21,574 nt of DNA from an uncultured Acetatifactor sp. (GTDB lineage Bacteria > Bacillota > Clostridia > Lachnospirales > Lachnospiraceae): the NCBI GenBank assembly GCA_910585615.1, contig CAJUFO010000072.1, forward strand, positions 1,290 to 22,863. The letters run 5' to 3'. Below the pieces are notes generated by a model, which ran no database searches, was not told the origin of the DNA, and saw nothing but the letters and a program-made list of their open reading frames with translations. The position numbers were made by a program, and so were the translations under genes. Each line of letters starts with the position of its first letter. The first letter of the stretch is position 1. This document shows positions 13,602 to 19,386 of the stretch, piece by piece.

Positions 13602-14261
13602 ATGAATGGACGGGTTTGGCAGCTACTGCTGGATTCCTTCTGGCAGATATTATTGCCCGGGATACGGGTCACGATTCCACTGACACTGGTGTCGTTTTCT
13701 TTGGGGCTGATCATCGCCCTGATTACGGCCATGGTGCAGGTGGCCAACATCCCGGTGGTGAAGCAGATCGCCAGGATTTATGTGTGGATCATCCGGGGGA
13801 CGCCGCTGCTGGTGCAGCTCTTCGTGATATTCTACGGGCTGCCCAGCGTAGGGATCATACTGGATGCCATCCCTTCGGCGATTATCGTATTTTCCTTTAA
13901 CACAGGGGCCTACGCCTCCGAGACCGTCCGGGCCGCCATCGAGGCGGTTCCCGTGGGGCAGATCGAGGCGGGGTACTGCGTGGGGATGAACTATCTGCAG
14001 ATTATGGGGCGGATTGTCCTGCCCCAGGCCCTGCGCACGGCCTTCCCGCCCCTTAGCAATTCACTGATCGGGCTGGTGAAGGATACGTCCCTGGCCGCGA
14101 ACATCACGGTGGTGGAGATGTTCCTGGCAGGGCAGCGCATAGCGGCCAACAGCCTTGAGGTCATGGCCATATACTGCGAGGTGGCCTTTGTCTACCTGCT
14201 GTTCTGCACGGTGCTGACGAAGCTGCAGACTTACTGCGAGAAGCGGATGAAGACATACTGA
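13602..14261 (+). CDS. Amino-acid ABC transporter, permease
   Basis: A HisM/GlnP-type integral membrane subunit of 219 residues with about five hydrophobic helices. The first follows a Trp-rich start, and the last is near the C-terminus before a basic tail. The cytoplasmic EAA loop that docks on the ATPase is seen as Glu-Ala-Gly-Tyr-Cys-Val-Gly-Met-Asn...Ile-Val-Leu-Pro-Gln-Ala. Ile-Ile-Arg-Gly-Thr-Pro-Leu-Leu-Val-Gln is a family hallmark. The ATG at 13602 has only a modest GGCGG-type site. It lies 71 bp after the lipoprotein gene and 38 bp before the ATPase. With a single permease gene it should act as a homodimer. Confidence 0.92.
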   Translation: MNGRVWQLLLDSFWQILLPGIRVTIPLTLVSFSLGLIIALITAMVQVANIPVVKQIARIYVWIIRGTPLLVQLFVIFYGLPSVGIILDAIPSAIIVFSFNTGAYASETVRAAIEAVPVGQIEAGYCVGMNYLQIMGRIVLPQALRTAFPPLSNSLIGLVKDTSLAANITVVEMFLAGQRIAANSLEVMAIYCEVAFVYLLFCTVLTKLQTYCEKRMKTY

Positions 14262-14299
14262 CCGGGCTTGGGCCGGTGGTCACAGATTGAGGAGTGCGT

Positions 14300-15055
14300 A
14301 TGCTGGAAATCAAGAATATGAAGAAATCCTTCGGGGATATGGAAGTCCTCCGGGGAGTGGACATCAAGGTGGAGAAGGGGGACGTGGTGACCGTGATCGG
14401 CCCCAGCGGCTCCGGGAAGACCACCCTCCTGCGGTGCATCAATTTCCTGGAGCGGGCGAAAGAGGGGGAGATGATATTCGACGGGGCCCATTATCAGTTG
14501 AATGCTATCGGCAGGAAGGACATTGCCGCGCTGCGTAAGAAGACAGGCTTCGTGTTCCAGAATTACAATCTCTTCCGGAACAAGACGGCCCTCCAGAATG
14601 TGACGGAAGGCCTGGTGGTGGCGCGGAAGGTGCCGAAGGATGAGGCCAGGAGCGCCGGACTGAAGGCTCTGGAGAAGGTGGGCCTGGCGAATCGGGCGGA
14701 CGCGTATCCCCATCAGCTGTCAGGCGGGCAGCAGCAGCGGGTGGCCATCGCCAGGGCCATCGTCACGGAGCCGGAGGTGATCTTCTTCGACGAGCCCACG
14801 TCGGCGCTGGATCCGGAGCTGGTGGGCGAGGTGCTGAACGTGATGCGGAATCTGGCCGCGGAGGGCATGACCATGCTGATCGTGACACACGAGATGCAGT
14901 TCGCCAGGAATGTGGCCAGCCATGTGATATTCATGGATCAGGGGCTGGTGGTGGAGGAGGGCAGGCCGGAAGAAATCTTCGAGTCGCCCAGGGAAGCCAG
15001 GACCAGACAGTTTCTGCAGTTCATCATGGACAGGGAAGCGCCGGCGCCTCAATGA
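14300..15055 (+). CDS. Amino-acid ABC transporter, ATP-binding protein
   Basis: A GlnQ/HisP-type ATPase of 251 residues that drives uptake. Walker A is Gly34-Pro-Ser-Gly-Ser-Gly-Lys40-Thr. The Q-loop region is Val-Phe-Gln-Asn-Tyr-Asn-Leu-Phe, the signature Leu-Ser-Gly-Gly-Gln-Gln-Gln-Arg, Walker B Val-Ile-Phe-Phe-Asp-Glu-Pro-Thr, and the switch histidine lies in Val-Thr-His-Glu-Met. All motifs are intact. ATG 14300 is chosen because GAGGAG ends five bases before it; the GTG at 14294 would overlap that site. It completes the three-gene transporter operon, and a GC-rich stem-loop spans its stop codon. Confidence 0.94.
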   Translation: MLEIKNMKKSFGDMEVLRGVDIKVEKGDVVTVIGPSGSGKTTLLRCINFLERAKEGEMIFDGAHYQLNAIGRKDIAALRKKTGFVFQNYNLFRNKTALQNVTEGLVVARKVPKDEARSAGLKALEKVGLANRADAYPHQLSGGQQQRVAIARAIVTEPEVIFFDEPTSALDPELVGEVLNVMRNLAAEGMTMLIVTHEMQFARNVASHVIFMDQGLVVEEGRPEEIFESPREARTRQFLQFIMDREAPAPQ

Positions 15056-15093
15056 GAAGCGCCGGAGTCCGTATGTAAAGAGCGTCTTTTTTT
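15041..15093. terminator. GC-rich stem-loop between the convergent ATPase and hemerythrin genes
   Basis: CCGGCGC (15041-15047) and CTC (15048-15050) pair with GAG (15054-15056) and GCGCCGG (15059-15065), with a two-base bulge and the ATPase stop codon in the loop. The only T run (15087-15093) is about 20 bases further, so it is not a classical intrinsic terminator. It may act for either of the two convergent transcripts. Confidence 0.35.
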
Positions 15094-15099
15094 GCTTTT

Positions 15100-15507
15100 C
15101 TACTGTCTGGCTGAGTTTGCGTACACCATGTCCACTCTCTGGATATGGTCTATGAGCCAGGTGATCAGGAAGCCCAGGAGCTTTTCCACGATTTCGTCCT
15201 GCTTTTCCCTGTCCTCCAGGGAATCGGGGTCGAACTGCATCAGGCTGTCCTCGAACCTGCGGTGCAGGGCCATGTGTCCGTCGATTCCGGCGTACCGGAT
15301 GCTCCTCATATAATCTTCCTCATGGGCGAAATGGGTCTTGGTGTAATCGATGAGCTCTGAAATCAGGCTGTTCAGCTTCTCCGTCTTGTCATACAGAAGG
15401 TTGTCTCCCAGCAGGTCCTGGGTCTCCTGCGCCATGTCGAAGAGCCGGGAATGCTCCTGGTCGATGGCCTCGATTCCCGTATAATACTCAGGTTTCATTT
15501 CGTACAT
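15100..15507 (-). CDS. Bacteriohemerythrin-type protein
   Basis: A single-domain hemerythrin of 135 residues, a four-helix bundle that binds O2 (or NO) at a non-heme di-iron site in the cytoplasm. The iron ligands fit the family pattern: His19, His59 with Glu63, His78, His82, His121 and Asp126. The start is taken at 15507, where AAGGAG lies about eight bases upstream; the frame stays open to 15555, but that extension has no site. A good promoter lies upstream (15589-15561), back to back with the ptb promoter. In an anaerobe, oxygen sequestration or sensing is a reasonable guess. There is no fused signalling domain, so a stand-alone carrier or scavenger is more likely than a receptor. Confidence 0.93.
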   Translation of the reverse strand: MYEMKPEYYTGIEAIDQEHSRLFDMAQETQDLLGDNLLYDKTEKLNSLISELIDYTKTHFAHEEDYMRSIRYAGIDGHMALHRRFEDSLMQFDPDSLEDREKQDEIVEKLLGFLITWLIDHIQRVDMVYANSARQ

Positions 15508-15560
15508 AATGACATCTCCTTTTTTGCACAAATATTTTAGGGCTTTGAATCCCACATATC

Positions 15561-15589
15561 AGTTTACCGCTTTTCCGGGACATAGTCAA
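15561..15589 (-). promoter_or_regulatory. Promoter of the hemerythrin gene
   Basis: On the minus strand TTGACT (15589-15584), 17 bp, then TAAACT (15566-15561). Its -35 box is only 12 bp from the -35 box of the divergent ptb promoter. Confidence 0.7.
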
Positions 15590-15601
15590 TGCCTTTCACT
15601 C

Positions 15602-15630
15602 TTGCATTTTGCCGGTCCGTGTGCTATTAT
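15602..15630 (+). promoter_or_regulatory. Promoter of ptb-buk
   Basis: TTGCAT (15602-15607), 17 bp, then TATTAT (15625-15630). The surrounding CTCTTGCATTTTG (15599-15611) is identical to the sda promoter's -35 region. The resulting leader is about 140 nt. Confidence 0.75.
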
Positions 15631-15668
15631 TTTTAATAAGAAAAGCAATCTAAGTGGATTTTTCAAGC

Positions 15669-15759
15669 AACCGGAACGCATCCGGTTATCGTTGTGCGTC
15701 CAAAAGCGGACAGCTTTGGCAAAACACAATCAGACAAAAAGAACATGCCCCTCAGGGCA
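15669..15759 (+). promoter_or_regulatory. Two hairpins in the ptb leader
   Basis: AACCGGA (15669-15675) pairs perfectly with TCCGGTT (15681-15687). TGCCC (15746-15750) pairs with GGGCA (15755-15759) around a four-base loop that ends one base before the AAAGGGAG ribosome binding site at 15761. Neither is followed by a T run, so translational or stability effects are likelier than termination. No known riboswitch was recognised. Confidence 0.4.
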
Positions 15760-15778
15760 GAAAGGGAGAAGACAGGAA

Positions 15779-16699
15779 ATGAAACAGGGTTTTGACGACA
15801 TTATGGCAAGGGTCAAGAAGTGCGCGAAGAAGACGGTATCCGTCTCCGTGGCACAGGATTCCGCGGTTTTAGAGGCCGTGAAGGAGGCGAAGGCCAGAGG
15901 GATTGCGGACGCGATCCTGGTGGGCGACGAGGCGAAAATCAGGGAAGTGGCCGCTGAGATCGGCATGGATCTGTCGGACTATGAGATCATCAATGAGCCG
16001 GACATGATTGCGGCTTCTTTGACGGCGGTGAAGCTGGCCCATGAGGGCAAAGCGGATATGTACATGAAGGGCCTGATCGACACCAAGGACTTCTTGAAGA
16101 GCGTCCTGGACAAGGAGGTTGGCCTGCGCACCGGAAAGCCCCTGTCCCATGTGGCGGTATTCGAAGTGCCCACCATCGACAGGCTGCTGTTCCTGACGGA
16201 CGTGGCTTTCATGACCTATCCCACTTTAGAGGACAAGGCCCACATCATCCAGAACACCATTCCCGTGTGCAATGCCTGCGGCATAGAGATGCCTAAGATA
16301 GCTCCTCTGGCGGCAGTGGAGGTGGTGAATCCCAAGATGCCCGCCACCGTGGAGGCGGCGGAGCTGACGAAGATGTGCGAGGAAGGCCAGATACCCGGCT
16401 GCGTCATCGACGGCCCTCTGTCCCTGGACCTTGCCATCGACCCGGAGGCTGCCAAGCACAAGGGCGCTACCCACAGGAAGATACAGGGAGACGCGGACGT
16501 GCTGCTCTTCCCGGATATCCATGCCGGAAATATGGTTTACAAGGCCATCGTACATATGGTGAACATGCGGAACGGCGGGATTCTCACCGGCACCAAGGTT
16601 CCCGTGATCCTCACCAGCCGCTCGGACAGCTTTGAGACCAAGGTGAATTCCATCGCCCTGGCGGCCGTGGTGTCAGAAGAGCTTCAGAAGAACGCTTAA
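15779..16699 (+). CDS. ptb: Phosphate butyryltransferase
   Basis: Converts butyryl-CoA and phosphate to butyryl-phosphate and CoA, freeing CoA at the end of the pathway. The 306-residue protein belongs to the phosphate acetyl/butyryl transferase family; its length fits Ptb rather than the longer multi-domain Pta. Family-like sequence includes Tyr-Met-Lys-Gly-Leu-Ile-Asp-Thr-Lys near the middle, Asp-Gly-Pro-Leu-Ser-Leu-Asp-Leu-Ala, and the C-terminal Leu-Thr-Ser-Arg-Ser-Asp-Ser. The ATG at 15779 follows AAAGGGAG by ten bases; the frame is open much further upstream, but that part crosses the promoter and leader. It is followed 34 bp later by buk, the usual partner, which supports butyryl rather than acetyl specificity. 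Confidence 0.93.
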   Translation: MKQGFDDIMARVKKCAKKTVSVSVAQDSAVLEAVKEAKARGIADAILVGDEAKIREVAAEIGMDLSDYEIINEPDMIAASLTAVKLAHEGKADMYMKGLIDTKDFLKSVLDKEVGLRTGKPLSHVAVFEVPTIDRLLFLTDVAFMTYPTLEDKAHIIQNTIPVCNACGIEMPKIAPLAAVEVVNPKMPATVEAAELTKMCEEGQIPGCVIDGPLSLDLAIDPEAAKHKGATHRKIQGDADVLLFPDIHAGNMVYKAIVHMVNMRNGGILTGTKVPVILTSRSDSFETKVNSIALAAVVSEELQKNA

Positions 16700-16733
16700 T
16701 GCAGATTTGTCATGAACAGGAGGATATACAGAA

Positions 16734-17801
16734 ATGTCTGTTAAAAGTTTGATTATCAACCCGGGCTCCACCTCCACCAAAATCGGCGTGTTCGAGGACG
16801 AGACATTATTGTTCGAGGAGACCCTGCGCCATTCCACCGAGGAGATAGCCCAGTTCGCCAATATCGTGGACCAGAAGGATTTCCGCAAGAAGATCATCAC
16901 GGATCTCCTGGAGTCCAAGAACTTCGACATCAAGAGCCTGAACGTGGTGGTAGGCCGCGGCGGCATGTTGAAGCCTATCCCCGGCGGCACTTATGCGGTC
17001 AGCGAGGAGCTGCTGGCGGACTTAAAGGCAGGGGTGCAGGGACAGCACGCGTCCAACCTGGGCGGCATCCTGGCAAAGGAAATCGGCGATTCCATCGGCG
17101 TGCCCTCCTACATCGTGGATCCCGTGGTGGTGGACGAGCTGATGCCCATCGCCAGGTATTCCGGCGTGCCCGAGCTTCCCAGAGTGAGCATCTTTCACGC
17201 GCTGAACCAGAAGGCCGTGGCCAAGCGGTATGCCAAGGAAATCGGGAAAGCCTATGAGTCCCTGCGGCTCATCGTGGTCCATATGGGCGGCGGCGTGTCC
17301 GTGGGAGCCCATGAGAACGGAAGGGTCATCGATGTGTTCAATGCGCTGGACGGCGACGGCGCGTTCTCTCCGGAACGGGCAGGCGGTGTTCCCAACGGAG
17401 CGTTGATTAAAATGTGCTTTTCCGGCAAATACACGGAGAAGGAAGTATACGGCAAGATGGTGGGCAAGGGCGGCTTCAACGCGTACCTGGGCACCAACGA
17501 CATGCGCGAGGTGACGAAGCAGGCCGATGGGGGCGATGAGAAGGCTATCGAGGCCAAGCAGGCTTTCCTGCTGCAGGTGGCGAAGGACATCGGTTCCATG
17601 GCATGCGTGCTGAACGGCAAGGTAGACCAGATTATCGTCACGGGCGGCATCGCCTACGGCGCTGACGTGGTGGCTGCCCTGAAGGAGCGGGCGGAGTGGA
17701 TTGCGCCCTTCACCGTATATCCCGGCGAGGACGAGCTGCTGGCGCTGGCGCAGGGCGCTCTGCGGGTGCTGAACGGCGAGGAAGAGGCCAAGGCTTATTG
17801 A
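16734..17801 (+). CDS. buk: Butyrate kinase
   Basis: Transfers phosphate from butyryl-phosphate to ADP, giving butyrate and ATP. The 355-residue protein has the acetate/butyrate kinase (ASKHA) fold. The N-terminal phosphate loop is Ile-Asn-Pro-Gly-Ser-Thr-Ser-Thr-Lys-Ile-Gly. The central segment is His-Met-Gly-Gly-Gly-Val-Ser-Val-Gly-Ala-His with Asp-Gly-Asp-Gly-Ala-Phe-Ser-Pro-Glu-Arg-Ala-Gly, typical of butyrate kinases, and the adenosine region is Val-Thr-Gly-Gly-Ile-Ala-Tyr-Gly. AGGAGG lies about ten bases before the ATG. It forms an operon with ptb and ends at an intrinsic terminator about 60 bp on. Branched-chain acids could also be substrates in some homologues. Confidence 0.95.
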   Translation: MSVKSLIINPGSTSTKIGVFEDETLLFEETLRHSTEEIAQFANIVDQKDFRKKIITDLLESKNFDIKSLNVVVGRGGMLKPIPGGTYAVSEELLADLKAGVQGQHASNLGGILAKEIGDSIGVPSYIVDPVVVDELMPIARYSGVPELPRVSIFHALNQKAVAKRYAKEIGKAYESLRLIVVHMGGGVSVGAHENGRVIDVFNALDGDGAFSPERAGGVPNGALIKMCFSGKYTEKEVYGKMVGKGGFNAYLGTNDMREVTKQADGGDEKAIEAKQAFLLQVAKDIGSMACVLNGKVDQIIVTGGIAYGADVVAALKERAEWIAPFTVYPGEDELLALAQGALRVLNGEEEAKAY

Positions 17802-17858
17802 TTGCCAGGCCTGTAGCGAAACAAGGCCGCGGCGGTTTGGGCTGATTCAGTTGACTTT

Positions 17859-17917
17859 AGAGGGCTGTTGCAGGAAGGGGGATTCAATTGCTTTCCGGAA
17901 TGTGACAGCCTCTTTTT
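17859..17917 (+). terminator. Intrinsic terminator of ptb-buk
   Basis: AGAGG-G-CTGT (17859-17868, one bulged G) pairs with ACAGCCTCT (17905-17913), with an inner GGAA/TTCC pairing (17873-17876 with 17893-17896). A five-T run, 17913-17917, closes the hairpin, its first T being the last base of the stem. It lies 57 bp after buk. Confidence 0.75.
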
Positions 17918-18041
17918 ATGACAATGCTGTAGGACATGCGCGGCATGCGCTCTCTCAAAGCCCTATGGGAAAGGGGCGCGGCAACGGGAGAGATGCGAGA
18001 GATGCGGGTGTATGGGCCCGGAGGCGGGGAAGGGGACAGGA

Positions 18042-18884
18042 ATGGCGACGACGGATATTTACACACGCAATAATGTATACCAGCATTTCCAGGTCTTGAA
18101 GACCAACCGCAACAAACGCTACAGGGCCGGAGAGTTCTTCGTGGAGGGCGTCCGCAGCATCAATGAGGCCGTGGCCCGGGGATGGCATGTGAGGTCCTTT
18201 GTGTTTGGCGGCGGGAGGCTGTCGGACTGGGCGGACAAGCTGCTGCGGACAGTGCGGACGGAGATGAACTACCGGCTGACGGAGGAGCTGCTGCAGGAGC
18301 TCAGCGGCAAGACGGACACTTCCGAGCTCATGGCCGTCATAGAGATGCGGGAGGATAAGCTGCAGAGGAGCCTGCTGTCGGACAATCCTTTCATCGTCCT
18401 CTTCGACAGGCCCTCCAACCGGGGGAATCTGGGGACCATGATACGCTCCTGCGACGCCCTGGGGGCGGATTTTTTGATCATGACAGGGCATGGGGTGGAT
18501 CTCTACGACCCGGATGTGGTGGTGTCTGCCATGGGGTCTTTCTTCAAGCTGCCTGTGGTCAGGGTGGCGGACAACAATGCGCTGTGGGGCTTCGTGGCGG
18601 ATGTGAAGAGGGAGTTCCCGGACTTCCGGCTGATCGGGACCACGGCCCATAAGGAGAATCCGGTGCAGAGCGTGAATCTGGAGGGGCCCGTGATGCTGAT
18701 GGTCGGGAATGAGACCATGGGGCTGAACCAGAACTTTAAGGACCGCTGCGACCTTTTATGCACCATTCCCATGGCGGAGGATTCCTATGCGTCCTCCTTC
18801 AATGTCAGTTGTGCGGCTTCCATTCTGATGTACGAGGTGATGCGGCAGAGAAGCGCTGCCCGCAGGGTTTCGGAAGAGGTTTGA
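18042..18884 (+). CDS. TrmH/SpoU-family RNA 2'-O-methyltransferase
   Basis: A SAM-dependent SPOUT-fold methyltransferase acting on tRNA or rRNA ribose; the target nucleotide is not predictable. In the 280-residue form, an N-terminal substrate-binding region (about 1-105) contains Phe-Phe-Val-Glu-Gly-Val-Arg-Ser, as in L30-like SpoU domains. The catalytic domain carries motif 1 with Asn126-Arg-Gly-Asn129-Leu-Gly, then Ser-Ala-Met-Gly-Ser-Phe-Phe, motif 2 Val-Gly-Asn-Glu-Thr-Met-Gly-Leu, and motif 3 Ile-Pro-Met-Ala...Ser-Phe-Asn-Val-Ser-Cys-Ala-Ala-Ser. The start at 18042 has AAGGGG six bases upstream; an ATG at 18012 would add ten residues. The vsr gene begins one base after its stop, so the two are probably translationally coupled. 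Confidence 0.9.
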   Translation: MATTDIYTRNNVYQHFQVLKTNRNKRYRAGEFFVEGVRSINEAVARGWHVRSFVFGGGRLSDWADKLLRTVRTEMNYRLTEELLQELSGKTDTSELMAVIEMREDKLQRSLLSDNPFIVLFDRPSNRGNLGTMIRSCDALGADFLIMTGHGVDLYDPDVVVSAMGSFFKLPVVRVADNNALWGFVADVKREFPDFRLIGTTAHKENPVQSVNLEGPVMLMVGNETMGLNQNFKDRCDLLCTIPMAEDSYASSFNVSCAASILMYEVMRQRSAARRVSEEV

Positions 18885-18885
18885 A

Positions 18886-19338
18886 ATGCGTACGTTCGAG
18901 AATGTCACTGAGACCAGAAGCAGGATCATGAGCCATATCCGGGGCAAGAATACCTCCATTGAGGTGGCGCTGTGCAAAGCCCTTTGGGAGAAGGGATACC
19001 GCTACCGGAAGAACTATAAGGCGCTGCCCGGCAGTCCCGACATCTGCCTGACGAAGTACAAGCTTGCCATTTTCTGCGACAGCGAGTTCTTTCACGGGAA
19101 GGATTGGGAAGTGCTCAAGCCCAGGGTGGAGAAGGGGAACAATGGGGAATACTGGGTCAATAAGATTCAGAACAACATGGAGCGGGACAGCGAAATCGAC
19201 AAGCGCCTGCTGTTCCTGGGATGGACCGTGATGCATTTCTGGGGGAAGGATATCCTGAAGAAGACCGATGCATGCGTCCGGGCCATCGAGGAGGTCATCC
19301 TGGACATTCAGCTGAGCCAGGCGGACGGGGCGGAATGA
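18886..19338 (+). CDS. vsr: Very-short-patch-repair-type endonuclease (Vsr)
   Basis: Vsr nicks beside T:G mismatches left by deamination of 5-methylcytosine, so it normally accompanies a cytosine-5 methyltransferase, as here. The 150-residue protein begins with the family block Arg-Ser-Arg-Ile-Met-Ser-His-Ile-Arg-Gly-Lys-Asn-Thr. Glu26 and the catalytic Asp52 in Gly-Ser-Pro-Asp-Ile are present, then Phe-Cys-Asp-Ser-Glu-Phe-Phe-His70-Gly, and near the end Leu-Gly-Trp-Thr-Val. The zinc-binding cysteines of the E. coli enzyme are not seen after the His-Gly motif; the position reads Lys-Asp-Trp. Phe-Phe-His replaces the common Phe-Trp-His. It sits one base after the TrmH-type gene and 48 bp before the methyltransferase, with GGAAGAGG as ribosome binding site inside the previous gene. 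Confidence 0.9.
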   Translation: MRTFENVTETRSRIMSHIRGKNTSIEVALCKALWEKGYRYRKNYKALPGSPDICLTKYKLAIFCDSEFFHGKDWEVLKPRVEKGNNGEYWVNKIQNNMERDSEIDKRLLFLGWTVMHFWGKDILKKTDACVRAIEEVILDIQLSQADGAE

Positions 19339-19386
19339 CTGCAGCCGGAAGACGGAACGAATACGATGAAGAAAGGAAATGCTCCG

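Noticed and set aside
19366..19386. ATG at 19366 as the methylase start
   Set aside because: No ribosome binding site, whereas ATG 19387 has AAAGGA at good spacing and starts directly at the family's motif I region.
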